From NCBI GenBank assembly GCA_024811115.1, contig JAKOGH010000005.1, positions 62,001 through 126,000 of the forward strand: DNA of 64,000 bases, read 5' to 3'. Position numbers and translations under genes: made by a program. This stretch comes from Terana coerulea. Lineage: Eukaryota > Basidiomycota > Agaricomycetes > Polyporales > Phanerochaetaceae. Shown here piece by piece: positions 10,347 to 24,168 of the stretch; position 1 is the stretch's first letter; each line of letters begins with the position of its first letter. The notes under the pieces are model-generated. The model was not told the origin of the DNA and did no database searches. It worked only from the letters and a program-made list of their open reading frames with translations.

Positions 10347-12297
10347 ATGCTGGTTCTCTACGAAACCTCGCTTGGATTCTGTCTCTTCAAAGTCACGGAC
10401 TCGGAAAAGGTCTCGAGCCAGGATGTCTGGCAGGAGTTCGAGACACCTGAGAAGGCGAACAATTTGTGAGACGAGTCAGAAATGGATGGCCACATTTTGA
10501 GCGTTTTCTGACGTGTGTCTTGAGCGTAGCCTAAAGCTCAAGTCGCTCCACCGATTTACTTCGACCGCGACTGCCGTGGAGGAAATCACTGCAATCCAGG
10601 AGGGCAAGCTAGGGAAGGGTCTGAAGCAATTCCTATCGGATGAGATTGTAAACAAGGGCAAGGGCAAGGAGCAGTTACTCGTCATTGACCCGAAGCTTAG
10701 TGCGTATACACCTATTCAGCCTTGCGGCTTCGATGCTTTTACGATATTCTGACTGACTTTCCACAGGCCATTCTATCAGCAAAAAGCTAGGGATAAAGGT
10801 CCTCTCAGATAATAACGAGGGCCTGTACCGTGAAATGTTCCGCGGTATCCGAGAACAGCTTGGAGCTCTCCTTGACGGATTGGACCCGAAGGATTTGGCA
10901 ACTATGAGCTTGGGTCTCTCTCACTCGCTATCACGGTTCAAGTTGAAGTTCTCGCCTGACAAGGTCGACACCATGGTTGTTCAAGCTGTTGCGTTGCTCG
11001 ACGACCTCGACAAAGAGATCAACATCTATGCCATGCGAGTGAAGGTAAGGTGTTGATTTTCTACTGCTTTCCGTCACGTTTACGTATTACGTGGTTCAGG
11101 AATGGTATGGATGGCATTTCCCCGAAATGGGCAAAATCATTGTCGACAACCTCGCGTATGCCAAGGTTATCAAGGCAATGGGCTTCCGCACAAACGCTGC
11201 GACAACCGACTTCGCCTCGATCTTGCCTGAAGACCTCGAGGCAACAGTCAAGGCTGCTGCTGAAATATCCATGGGCACTGAAATCTCCGACTCTGACATT
11301 GCACACATACATTCCCTTTGCGACCAGGTCATCGCCATCACGGCCTACCGCACACAACTGGCCGAGTACCTCCGCAACCGCATGAACGCCATCGCCCCCA
11401 ACTTGACCGTTCTCGTTGGCGAGCTCGTCGGCGCCCGCCTCATTAGCCATGCAGGCAGCTTGTTGAGCCTAGCGAAACACCCCGCGAGTACCGTCCAGAT
11501 TCTGGGTGCCGAGAAGGCGCTCTTCCGCGCCCTGAAAACAAAACACGACACGCCCAAGTACGGTCTCATCTACCACGTACGTATCGCGAGCTTCCATTGC
11601 GTGGCGCTGTATTCACCTTCACACAGGCCTCGCTCATTGGCCAAGCACCGCCCAAGCTGAAGGGCAAGATGGCGCGTATGGTCGCCACAAAAGCCGCGCT
11701 GTCAATACGTGTCGACGCGCTCACCGACGCGGACGGCAAGTCGGAACCTCTCGCGCCGTCAATCGGCATAGAGAACCGCGCCAAGCTCGAGGCCCGTCTG
11801 CGCGCGCTCGAGCAGGGCGGCGACGCGTCAGGCGTCCGCGGCGCGCGCACGGGCGTGAAGCAGCCGCGCTTCCAGATGACCGGCGAGACGTCGACATACA
11901 ACACCGCGGCGGACGCGGTCGACCTGATGCCGACGCAGCGTGAGCCGATGGAGGCGGCGGTGCAGGCGGTGCTGGACGTGAAGGCGGAGAAAAAGAAGGC
12001 GAAGGAGGAGCGCAGAGCAAAGAAGAAGGCTGTGAAGGAGGCGAATGGGGATGCGGAGGAACAGGAGGATGAGGACAAAATGGACGTTGACGAGGAGAGC
12101 CCCAAGAAGAGGAAGGAGAAGGTACGCCCATAATCTTTGTTTCAAGCATTCTATCTGCTTACATTCTTCTTATGAAGACGGAGGAGACTGAGGAGGAGCG
12201 CAAGGCGCGGAAGAAGGCGAAGAAGGAAGCAAAGGCCGCGGGTGCAAACGGTGACGGCGAGTCGTCAAAGAAGAAGCGACGAAAATCTGAGGCATAG
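10347..12297 (+). CDS. NOP58: Nucleolar protein Nop58, box C/D snoRNP core
   Basis: Core protein of box C/D snoRNPs, which guide rRNA 2'-O-methylation and early pre-rRNA cleavage in the nucleolus. Exons are 10347-10465, 10530-10699, 10767-11044, 11100-11576, 11627-12121 and 12178-12297. The N-terminus [16 protein letters not shown] is diagnostic. Then come the coiled coil ([25 protein letters not shown]) and the Nop domain, with [21 protein letters not shown] and [12 protein letters not shown], followed by [23 protein letters not shown]. The tail is a Lys/Glu-rich repeat ending KKKRRKSEA, the usual KKE-type C-terminus. The length of about 550 residues fits the family. The reading frame is intact after splicing. 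Confidence 0.95.
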
Positions 12298-12582
12298 CGT
12301 CTTTCATCGGCTCTGTCTCTCTGTTCCCTTCCATACTCTCCTGCTATTTGTACATTTCCTTTCAGTATTCTATATTTTTGCGACGCAAGTTATGTGAAGT
12401 GTATGTGCCTTGTATGAGATGGTGTCATCCACCGCGCCTTCTTACGTAGAGGTCTGCTCACGATGCAACTGTATGAATGCAGAGCAAGAGTATTACAGTG
12501 AGTAGATATACAAGTACTAATAGTGGGTGAACGAGATCCTTAAGAGTCCGTGGCTGTTGTACAAGAGCAATCCAAACGCGGT

Positions 12583-14586
12583 CTAGTCATCATCACTGTC
12601 CTCGCTGCTGTCCGTGTCGTCATCATCTCCTTCCGCATTTCCATACTCACTCGCCCACTGGTTAAGACTCTTCGGGCCGCCCCCTTCCACAGGTAACGGT
12701 CGGGTGTCGACGACTGGAGAGATGGCCACCGCCAGAAAGTCTTCTTCGTCATCCTCCTCGGGCCCGTCTTCGCCGCCGGCCAATGTGCCAGACAGCTCGG
12801 CAGCCAACTCGGAATCGAACAGGTCCCAACCGGCGTCCCCGGGCTCCGACTCTTCGCGCTCTTCCCCTTGAGGGATCGTGGACTCGGGTTCAATCTCTTC
12901 CATCGTGATGCTGAACATTGGCAGAGGTATCGAGGGTGCCGCGGAGGGTGTCGGAGGTGCCACGGGCACCACGTCGTCCCATTCTTCTTCTTCAGAGTCG
13001 TCGGCAGCAGGTGCTGCTATCGCGGCAGGAGCGGCAGGAAGCGGGTGTGTAGCGGCAGTAGAGGATCCGGGCAGAGACAATGGTGTAGATTCCTTTGTTG
13101 CTGCAAGTCCGGCCATTGGTGCAGACGATGGCGGTAGCGACAGACCGGGCCCGCCGGGCAAAGCCAATTCGAACTTTTCCGTCTTCGGCGGGGCTACAGG
13201 TGGACGCGAGGATGGCGGAGGCGATTGCCTTGCCTTCTTGAGGCGGGGTGTCGGTGCAGGAACATCTTCAGGGAGGTCCCGCTTCTTGCTTCCAGCAGGC
13301 TTACTGACTTTCTGTGATGAGGGAGGGGTTGGCTTAGCTGGCAGAGACTTCGGAGGTGGAGGGAGTGAAGAGGATGCTGGTTTAGGCTGAGAAGCGAGCG
13401 TTGGCTTGGTCTGTTGCGCTCTGCTTGGCTCCACCACTTGGGCCATGGTCCGCTGGACAGGCTTAGGCTTGGGCTTAGCAGCTGCCGGGGGCACTTGCGG
13501 CGCGGAAGTCGAGGCCGGTGGGATAGCGTCAGGTATCTTAGGGATCTCGATGATCTCCCCTTCGCTTTCTTCCTCTTCTTTCTTTAGCGGAGGAGCCGCG
13601 GGCGGTTTCGACGCAGCTGGCGGAGGACGCGGCTGGTTCTTCCTGAATGCCAGTGCCATCTGCTTGCTAAGGTTCTTAGGTGTAAGGTCATTGGGTGGCG
13701 TCGGCTTTCTAGTAGACTCAGCCTGCTTGATTTTTGGTGCAGGACGAGGCTCCGACTTCACTTCCGACTTGATATCCCCCTTAGTCTCACGAGGAAGCTC
13801 AGCTACCTGGTGATCCGCGGCGGCTCGGATCTGTGGTGTCCTTCTTGAACTGTTCTGGGAGAGTGCGGCGGGATTGGGCGATGACGAGGAGGTTGAAGGT
13901 AGAGAGGATGGCATAGCTATAGCAAACGGGAAAGTGGTATTAGCGGATATAAGTAGTCGAGTATGCGAACTGGGACTTACGGGACCCGGTTTGCCGCTCT
14001 GACTTCGGCATTTTCTTATCGTACGTGAGGTTCACAAAGCTGTCTAACTTCTCGAGAGTGAACGTCTACACGTCATTTTAATTCAGTGAAATGGTTTGGG
14101 GCGAAGTCAAAGAGGACGCACCTGCATCTCTTCGTCGTAAATCAGGACGCATTCCCACTCCTTCGCGGGCTGCTCCTTTCCAGCAAACATATGTACCTCT
14201 TCGCTATTCTGGTTGCACCCATGAGTTCAGTTGGCTTGAAAGTAGAATAGGTGAAACGCACATGTGTGCTAGGCCGCTCAACGTTCACAGTGGTTGTCTC
14301 CTGGCCTTGCCGTATCTCAATAGTCCCAGGCTTCGAGGTGTCAACCGACTCCGGTTTGAAATTATCTGCGCATTCACTTCCGTCAGTTAGCCGTAATAGA
14401 GAGGGGTATTCCATATGACTGCGAGGAAAGGTACGAACAGCGAAACGAGTAGAAGTCGCGTTCAAACTTGTTCTTCACGGGCGGTGCACCTTTCCGGGCT
14501 TTCAGCGCACGACTGAGCGTCGAGCCGATGTTAACAGCATGCTTTCCTGAAGGCGGCTGCCACGAGTCAGTGGTGGTCGCCGACAT
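12583..14586 (-). CDS. EAF-type RNA polymerase II elongation factor (ELL-associated)
   Basis: Partner of ELL that supports transcription elongation. The first exon starts MSATTTDSWQPPSGKHAVNI and short exons follow. They give the EAF N-terminal domain: YSFRY, DNFKPESVDTSKPGTIEI, then VHMFAGKEQPAKEWECVLIYDEEMQTFTLEKLDSFVNL. The ECVLIYD and F-x-LEKLDS words are typical of that domain. The last exon (about 440 codons, ending at 12583) is low complexity: Pro/Ser/Lys-rich, then an acidic tail with DDDDTDSSEDSDDD, which in this family can act as an activating region. Fungal members are variable in this tail. There are four to five introns and the frame is intact. Confidence 0.78.
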
Positions 14587-14895
14587 GTGTGGCGTACTGG
14601 CAACGGTTGGCTGGAGTGGTGGTAGTTGAGGGACAAGAAAGGCGGAGCTGTCGCCTGCCCATGGACCACTTGATGCTACCGACGCGAACGCCCGAGCAAA
14701 CGCCGGTCTCCCACGTGGGATTCATTATGCTTATGGGCGCTGTTGTCGCGAATCTCTGTCCTCGAATCTCAGTGCAAGCAGCGCGTTCACTCAACGCTTT
14801 GGTTTGCAGAAATAAACAGGAAGCTACGACTTTGTGACGAATATCCTGTCATACCAGTGCTTAAGTTCCCAAGTTAACAACTGTATATGGCCAAG
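14587..14895. other. Short intergenic region
   Basis: About 310 bp lies between the start of the EAF gene and the 3' end of the methyltransferase gene. It must hold the EAF promoter. A plus-strand frame covers part of it but shows no domain, so I see no gene. Confidence 0.4.
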
Positions 14896-15915
14896 TCAGT
14901 GTTTCCGAGTTAGTCGGAGAAGGGCAATTGCATCTCTTGAGTACATTTCTCGGTCAGGGTCGTCGGTGACCTACACAAGATTAGAGGAAATATTGAAAGG
15001 ACATTAATGTGCAATCCACACCTCTTCCCATGTGAACCTCTTCTTCAAAATGGTAAAAAAGCGTTTATCCGCCTTTAAGTGACCTCAAGAATTAGTATGG
15101 CGGGACAGAACTCAGATAGCATGCGCATACCTTTCTTCGCTTCTTATAGCAGAAGAGGATGTCGGGTTGGCCTCGAGATGCCAGATCATCTAGCGTTTTG
15201 ACCAAGAGAGGGAATGCTGGCTCAAAGTACACGCAATCTGCGGCAAGTATCGTATCGAACTGAGGCAGATCTTCCGGTAGAGGCTCGCCCCTTCAAGGTG
15301 AGATAAGTAAGAGTGGCCGAAGTGCAACATAACGGCTCGTACCAGTTGAGTTCCAACACCGACACGCGTGCGGACAGACCATTAAACTCAACATTGCGTA
15401 TCATGATCTCTAGCAGAGGCCTGTCGAAAGCAAGTGAGCATGGCCAATCCAGCACACACGCAGCTGATGAAAGCCAGACGAACGCTTGATCGGTTATGTA
15501 GACATTTGCTCCAAGTATCCCAGCTGCTAGGCCTACGAGACCTGTCCCACTACCCAGCTCCAGGATACGCTGCCCAGTCAATGGCCCTCGTCTACAGATG
15601 TATGTCGATAACACCTGTACCCAAGCCGAAGTACATCGTATACAAAAGTGATAACGATAGATGGTGGGTGCCGAGACCGACCTCTCCTGCAGGCCAGGCT
15701 ATCCCTCCACAGCCGGGGGAAGCGTCGACGAGAAGCCGGATTGTAACAGGGTTGGGAACCTCGAGGCCTGACGAAGGGAATGAAAGCTCTAAAGTCTGAT
15801 TACGGACTGAGGGTGGTTGTGCTGGAACGATGTCCTCGTCTTTCCTGAGGTGTCTGAGGGGGTCGAGTGCGTCCAATTGTTCTTCGAGTGCGAAATCTTC
15901 GTTTTCTGACTGCAT
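14896..15915 (-). CDS. EFM6: Protein-lysine N-methyltransferase (EFM6 / METTL21 family)
   Basis: Seven-beta-strand SAM-dependent methyltransferase. Yeast Efm6 methylates a lysine of translation elongation factor EF-1A; the substrate here is inferred. The protein starts MQSENEDFALEEQL. The SAM-binding post-I motif is ILELGSGTGLVGLAAG, followed by VYITDQAPLLEIMIRNVEFN. The family motif near the active site is DTILAADCVYFEPAFPLLVKTL. The C-terminus (RDAIALLRLTRKH) ends at 14896. About five introns of 50-75 nt are used and all junctions checked keep frame. The total is about 250 residues, normal for METTL21-like enzymes. Confidence 0.85.
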
Positions 15916-16366
15916 AGAGATCTGGAACGTGGTGATGGGTCCTCGTCAACGTGGTAGCGTTCAGTACGCTTGTCAGCGTTGGCGTGCTTGTCGTCGGCGA
16001 GCTCAGAGGGCCGCGGAGTATGAATGGTGTGAACCGCGGTCAGAAACAGAAGGCGCGTGTAAGTGCAAAGCGTCACGGCCTCATGGCAGGTGGGCGTCCG
16101 CCAGACTCTCACGACCTCCGCCGGGAATTCAACATATTTATTATCTCCCTTCCAATCGCCTCGACGCTCCTACCTTCTCCCCACCACCTCTACCTTATTC
16201 CGCTCGACGACCCTCCCGCCCTCGACGGTGAGTACAGCGTCTCTTGACCGACGCAGCTGTCTTACATCCGTCTCTCTCCGCCCATAGAGTCGAGCCGCCT
16301 GGTTGCGTGTCTCTAATATTTACCCCGGAGCGTAGCCTGCAATACCCTCGTCGTTCACGTCTGCCA
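15916..16366. promoter_or_regulatory. Divergent promoter region EFM6 / CBM48 gene
   Basis: 450 bp separates two divergent genes. It contains a pyrimidine-rich stretch near 16170-16205 (CTACCTTCTCCCCACCACC), consistent with a fungal core promoter. No additional gene is supported. Confidence 0.4.
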
Positions 16367-17845
16367 TGTCTGCCCCAGAGTACCACGAAGCCGTCTTCAG
16401 ATGGTGAGCTACCAGCTGGGTGCATCCAAAGCGCCTCCGCTGATGCTGACCAACATAGGCCGGACGCAGGACCCAGCTCTGTCATCGTCACTGGCGATTT
16501 CGATGCCGTGAGTGATCAGTGTAGAGCTTGCACATTGACATAGCCCTGATATGTTTTGTTCAGTGGACAGGATCACATCATCTATCCCCAAAGGATGGGG
16601 GCTTCGAGACGACTGTCAAAGTTCCCTGGTCGCATCGGATATCCTATAAGTTCATCGTGGACGGGAACTGGACCACCTCAGACCAACAGACAACCGAGTA
16701 CGACTCGTCGGGCTTCCAGAACAACGTGTATTACTCCCCAGCACGTCCAGAGACACCACTACCGTCAGTCCCCGAATCTGCCGAGCCAGAGCAGCCAGCC
16801 GGTGAAGTAAAGGGACTGTTTGCTACTGTCAAGGACGCAGCGGTCTCAATGGTGGAGGCTATCGCACCTGATACGACCGAGACCCCGGCCGAGACTCCTG
16901 CGGCCGAGCCTGTTGAGGAGTCCAAGGGCGGTGTCGTTCCCGAGGTGAAGGAGGCAGTCGTCGAGCCGGTTGTGGGAGACTGTAGAAGCGGTGAAGGCGA
17001 CGATGACGGAAGAAGTCTCGGCCTCCGAGCCTTCGCCCGAACCCACACCGGAGAAAGAGGCAGTTGCTACTCCTAAGGAGGAGGTCAATTCAGAGGCCGT
17101 CCTCCCTCAGCCTGTGGAAGAGCTCCAGACTGCGCCTGTAGTTCCCGTGGCTATATTGCCATTGGCGGTCGAGGAAGAGGCGAAACCCCTTGAAACGGTC
17201 ATTGTCGAGGACTCAGCGGCGAGCCAGCCTGGAGATGCTGTAGAGCCGTCGACTCACACCCCTGCCTCACCTGCCGTCAACGGCGCCGCAGAAAAGCTTC
17301 CGGAGCCGGCCGTGGTCGAGGGCACTACTACAAGTCAACCGGAGCCGTCCGTCGAGGCGTCGACACATACACCGGCGCAGCCTAGCGAGGACTCAACTGC
17401 GACGTCAAACGGGACTCTGGTTGAGCCCTCGACCCACACGCCAGCAGCCCCTACGGAGGAATCCAAGGGGGCTTCTGAAGTCAACGGCAAAGACGCTAAG
17501 CCCACATCGATTGCCCTGCCCCCCGCTACACCAGGGGAAGTTCCTTTACCTGTTAGCCCCGCCGCGAACGGGACGAACGGCAAAGCCTCGCCGACGCAGC
17601 CGTCGTCGACAACGACGTCCCCACAGACGTCTCCGCGCAAGGAGAAGAAGCACGCGTTTCCAACCTTCGGCAGGGCACATCGCCGGACATCCTCAACTGC
17701 ATCGCTCTCGCTATCGACGCACGGCACCGCTGACGAGCACGGTGCCCTGGAAGGCAGTCCTTCGCGCTCGAGCACGATGAGGAAAAAGCGGACGAGCAGC
17801 ATCTTCGGCAAGATCAAGGATGTGTTCCACAAGACAGAGAAGTAA
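16367..17845 (+). CDS. AMPK1-type glycogen-binding (CBM48) domain protein, Crp1/Mdg1-like
   Basis: The N-terminus is assembled from three exons: MSAPEYHEAVFRW (from 16367), PDAGPSSVIVTGDFDAW, and TGSHHLSPKDGGFETTVKVP with YKFIVDGNW. This is a typical AMPK-beta/CBM48 beta-sandwich with its conserved W, G-F and VDG residues. The rest is long, low in complexity and rich in Glu, Pro, Ala and Val. Repeats of the type PSTHTPA recur at roughly 17255, 17365 and 17435. The C-terminus is basic and serine-rich (RKKRTSSIFGKIKDVF). Yeast Crp1 and Mdg1 share this layout; Crp1 binds cruciform DNA and Mdg1 acts in mating signalling. The frame changes near 16974-16976. Removing one G from GGG keeps the composition continuous; a 55-nt intron is an alternative. 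Confidence 0.8.
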
Positions 17846-18297
17846 GCTCGCAGCCATGTCGCTTTTCATTCGAGCGATCTGGTGGTCGCCAGTGAGTGTG
17901 ATAGCTGAGGACGTTGGCCCGACATAGAATTTTCTGCTTTTCGATGCTTACGACTGGATATGAGTTCGACACGCCATATACCTGCGATACTATCTATCTT
18001 CCCCCTTTGTCTTCTCTGCAGCGTTCTCCCTTTCCTCATCTCATCTTGCTCCACTTACTGCTGGTCGTACTTGTTCCCCACCTTATTCGGATTTCCCTGT
18101 GCTTCCTTTACCTTACTTTTAGGTCTCTAGTTCTGCCTCTGGAATCTCTCGCCCATTCTTCCTATCATTGCAATCGATGCTCGTTCTCACATCTTCACGC
18201 AAACATATTGACAAGAATAATGTTGGCACAAGAGTACAGTGACAAAAAATGAGGTGGCTCGCAACTGAACAAAATGTGCAAGTGTAAAAACAATGTA
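17846..18297. other. Convergent 3' region
   Basis: About 450 bp lies between two stop codons facing each other. It is rich in C and T on the plus strand (18000-18130) and holds no supported gene. It probably contains 3' UTRs. Confidence 0.45.
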
Positions 18298-21200
18298 CTA
18301 CCGACCGCCCTTCTTCTCGACTCTCCACTCCTTGAAGATGCCATCCAGGCTCTTGTAGATGAGGTGCGATGGCAGGCAGCGGATGATCTCGCCCACACGC
18401 TCCTCTACGACGCCCTTCCCCTCCTCTCCATCCGCCTTCTTCGCAAACTCCACGGAGAGGCGGAAGATGGCCAGGACAGCGAGCGAGACGTGTGTCTGCT
18501 GTGCGCCGTGCGCCGAGCCCTGGGACAGCGCTGACAGTAGCGGGCCTGAGACGCTGGGCGCAGAGAGCACGACGGAGGACTGCGAGTACGAGGCGCGCTC
18601 GCCGCGCACGAGGCGCAGGAGGATCTCGAGGATGTTGTCCGTCTCCGTCATGTGCGTGCGCAGGAAGCGCTGCCGCTCGGTCTGCACGCCGACGTTGGAG
18701 TTGATCGCCCAGGCCTCGAGGACGGTCCATATGGTCGGAGGCTACAGAAGAGAGAGATGTCAGCAAACGTAAATCACGGCAGTGCCTAAAGGAAAACTGA
18801 CAGGATCAGGATCGACGACCTCGATCTTTTTCTCCCACCCGTCCGCAGCGTCACCCGCCACCCAGAACATGCGGCCGAACATACTCTTCAGCCAATCCTG
18901 GACGTCGCCGGTCTTGACCCATCTGGGCTCGGACAATGGACGATCCTTGTCGAGGTAGACAACAAGTATGGTCTGAAGAGGCAGGCCTGCCTTTCGGAAT
19001 GGCGGCACAGTTTTGTCCTCTTCTGCATCAAGAGGAATCTCGAGCGCAATGTAGGATGCTGAGCCGTCGGTCGTGCCCTCAACCTGTTAATCATGAGCAA
19101 AATAAACTCAACAACCCTATTAGAAAACTCACGAGTACACCCTTCAGATGACCGTTTTCCTCGCTGATGTTCATGTATACTTCGATACGGGCTTCAGCTC
19201 GGAAAACCTTCAGCTTGTCAACAACGCCTGCGTCAATGACCATACGGCGTGCTCCCGCAGCGTAAGAGATGGACAGCCGATTGGCAGAAGGGAGGTGTCC
19301 TTCGTCTGTCTTTGACGTATTTTCGCCGGTAGCTGCGACACCGTTTGCGTCCAATGTTACAGTTGATGTAGCGGATATAGGAGAGTGTTCTGGATCCTGT
19401 GGCTGAGGCTCGAGCAATTGGGTTGGCTCCGAGGCAAGGCCTCGCGAGATGTGCTCAGGTTCTTGGTCCTGAGGTTGTGTCGCCGAAGGCATTTCTTGAT
19501 CTTCTGTAGGTTCCTCTGGCATTTCCGCAGACGGCATGGTTGCGGTTGAAGCGGTCGCTTGAAGAAGTGAAGCGTCGGAAGGTGCAGCGGGTTGCACCTC
19601 TGTCTGTGCACTAGAACTTCTGTCAGATTCAACGGCTGGCTGATTGACAGGCTCAACAACGGGGATCGCAGGCTCAGTAGCAGCGGAATCAATAGGAGGA
19701 ACAGGAACGCTGGGAACCACAGACGGAGGTGCAGAAGGCGCATTTGCGTCTGCAGGAGCGGACGGTGCATTCGCATCATGACCGCCAACTTGGCCATTGG
19801 GAAGCGGATGAACACGTTCAGCAGACGCGTCATGGTGGCCGTTGAGACCAGGAGGCATACTGCCGCTGTCGTGAGCAGGTCTATCATGGTCGTGGTGATC
19901 GTCCACTGCGAAGTGGGACTGATCCTCCGTATCAGCCATCTCCATTTGAGCATCCACTTCATCATAGTCATTGCCTTAGAGAAGAAATTCGTGTTAGCAG
20001 TGAGGACGCAGCCATAAAGCGTAAGCGTCGCGTCCACACATTGAACAGTCTCCTGCCAAGCAAACGATGCTTACCATCATAGTCGTCTGGCTCTCCTTCT
20101 GCATCGAGGTCATGAAGGTTGTCTGCATCCACGTCATGGTGATGCTCTGCGTCCGCTCCTTCAGGCTGATCTTCGCCTATAGCGGCCATGAGCCAGTCGC
20201 CCTCACTAGCTGTCTCGGCAACACTGGGAGCGACACTGCTCCTGCCAACCACAGAGTCTGCCCCTTCAAAATCGCCACTATTGTTGGCATCCTCGTATCC
20301 AGAGTGCTGGGGAGGAGGCGGCGGCGGACCACGTCCATCCTCAAGATCCCCGTCATCATCCTCGAGCTTCTTCCTTTTGCCCTTTCTGACACTGGAATCG
20401 GAAGACGGTCCTTGGACAAACGAAGACTGGGCAGAAATTGCATGCGCGTCGTCAGCAGTAACGGGGGTATGGAAATAGATGCGAATACGCGACGGCGGGG
20501 GAGGGAGCGACGAGCCATTCTCAGACTTCACCGTAGCGGAGTCTGAGGTCGCAGATCGCTCCGTCGGAGCAGTTGTCGCATCGCCGGTCTCGACTGAACC
20601 TTCCGCACCAGCCGCAGAAGGGAGAGAAGGTTGTTCGTCCACTGATACATCCTCAGCGGCGTCGGGAGACACTTTGGCTTCGTCAAGCTCTTCCTTGACG
20701 TCCGACCTCGGTACGGTCCCCCAACTCCAGCCCAAATCCTGAAGCTCGAGACCAACGATCTTGAAATCCGTCAAGGTACGACGATTCTCATCCTTCTTAC
20801 CAGATGAGACTCCGGATGAAAGAGACGCGTCCTTAGGACCATGCACAGTACCGGAGTCGTGGCGGCCACCGCGATTGGAGTTACCGGCGTAGCCCTGGTT
20901 TCGACCTCGGAACGACGAGCCAGAGAAGTTCTGCTGGTGATGATGAGGTTGCTGCTGCTGTTGCGGTTGCTGATTTCCGTGCGGGAAGGTCTGTCCTGTA
21001 CCTGCATTGAAGGACCCACCTCGTCGGTTATCTCTGTTTCCGAATCCACGGTTGTTCCCATGTCCCCTAAAGCTTCCTCCACCGCCCTGACCAGGACCTC
21101 CGCCTCGCCCACCCATATTGTTGTACAGTCCACCGCCTCGACCACCTCTGTTTCCTCCACGACCAATGTTCATGCTGCCGCCTCTACCCCTACCACCACC

Positions 21201-22036
21201 CATGTTGCCTCCACGACCAGCCCCAAACCCGCCTCGATTACCACCACCCAATGGCACTTGGTTCACACCAGGGCCACCGCCTCGGCCATGACCAAAGTTT
21301 TGACCCTGATGGCCATTCATTCCACCGCCAGACGGACCCGCCATAGGACCAGTAGGGAGCTGTTGCACCGGCGGTGGCGGCGGAGCCTGGAACTGCAGAG
21401 GTGGGGGGATCGGCACCCGTTGTTGGTTGGGCCCATCGAAGCGTTGACGTTTGGCGGGAGGGAGGTGCTGAGAAGGAGATTGGTGCAAACCATTGCGGTT
21501 ATTGTTTCGGTTCTGCTGCTGATGCGGGAAAAATTGGGGTTGTTGTTGCTGAGGGAATGGCTGCACCGATGGTGCCTGGGGCGTGTAAGGGATCTGGGGC
21601 ACAATCGGATGAGGAGGGGGAGCTTGGGGAACGTAGGACTGTTGGTATGCTCCCGCTTGAGGCTGATACGGATTGTATGCAGGCTGGGGAGGCGGCGGAG
21701 GTGGTTGTGCGATAGGGGCTGGTGGCTGAAAATGTTGCTGAGGTGGCCTTTGCTGCTGCTGTTGCCAATGCTGATTTCCGTAGCCGTAATTCGCATACAA
21801 CGCAGACTGCTCTGGTGTAGGGCGGGGCGGCTGTTGAGGCTGAGGTACTGCCCATTGCTGGGGGTTATAGCCTGGAGCAACGGCCTGAGAATTTTGCGCT
21901 GCAGAAGCTGCTGCCGCTGCCGCCCAGTACGCAGAATAATCTTGCTGTGCTGGCTGAGGTGGTGGCGGACCAGGCGGTAAGGGAGGCTGCTGAGGCGTGT
22001 ACGCCGCAGGGGGACGGCGAATGGATTTTTGTTCAT
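18298..22036 (-). CDS. Large uncharacterised protein with Q/P-rich and RGG-rich N-terminus
   Basis: The N-terminal third is prion-like: YSAYWAAAAAASAAQNS, many Gln and Pro runs, then a Gly/Arg region (GRGGNMGGGRGRGG) typical of RNA-binding low-complexity domains. A conserved-looking segment follows (DFKIVGLELQDLGWSWG, RIRIYFHTP), then an acidic Asp/His stretch. The C-terminal half is folded: ANRLSISYAAGARRMVIDAGVVDKLKVFRAEARIEV, ILVVYLDKDRPLSEPRWVKTGDVQDWLKSMFG and a long helical end. I do not recognise the family; the RGG part suggests RNA or ribonucleoprotein work, which is inference. Three introns were checked (near 19975-20075, 19085-19135 and 18745-18805). The ATG at 22036 is in frame with the rest only if the T5 run at 22026-22030 had six bases; otherwise an upstream exon is missing. 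Confidence 0.72.
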
Positions 22037-22302
22037 GTTGTATCGTCGAGAGTCTAGTCTAGGGCTTGGAAAACATAAGATAAGTGTTCAGAAGCGATCT
22101 CGAGGCACGATGGCCCACGACTAAGCCGCAACGAGCTGGTAGAGTAGAAGAAAGAGGACGGCGCGTTGGCGGAGTTCGGCAAAGCAAGTCAGCTCCCATA
22201 TCAGGTAACTCTCCGCGAACCATTGTCAGAGCGGGGAAAAGCAATATCATAGCGAGGGTACGAAGTAATAACAGCATACAAAAGAGATCCCATCAGACAT
22301 GG

Positions 22303-23899
<1,597 letters not shown>

Positions 23900-24168
23900 A
23901 AGTGCGGAGCTTCTCGCAGCGTAAAAGTGCCAAGGTTCGAGGTCGTGAAGAGAATAGTACTGAAGAGGAGGGGTATATGAAAGCTGTGAGGAAGGAATGC
24001 GATTGGTCGAACGCGGAGGACTTTGCGTAGACGCTTACTAGGAAATCAAACTGGGCGCTTATTCAACGGCATTCGCGTGAAGCCCACGCGATCGTAATGA
24101 CTTGAATCCTGGGCTCGCGAACCGCCCTCATCTCATCTAATAACTCGCACCTCGAAATCTCTACTGGC
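23900..24168. promoter_or_regulatory. Divergent promoter KRR1 / NCBP3-like gene
   Basis: 269 bp separates two divergent start codons of genes for RNA metabolism. There is no obvious TATA box, which is usual for such genes. Confidence 0.4.

Noticed and set aside
11566..12149. Long minus-strand frames inside NOP58
   Set aside because: They are shadows of the Lys/Glu-rich C-terminus of NOP58, whose homology is clear on the plus strand.
20841..21980. 379-codon plus-strand frame opposite the RGG-rich protein
   Set aside because: It is the mirror of a Gly/Gln/Pro repeat region. The minus strand shows introns and conserved segments.
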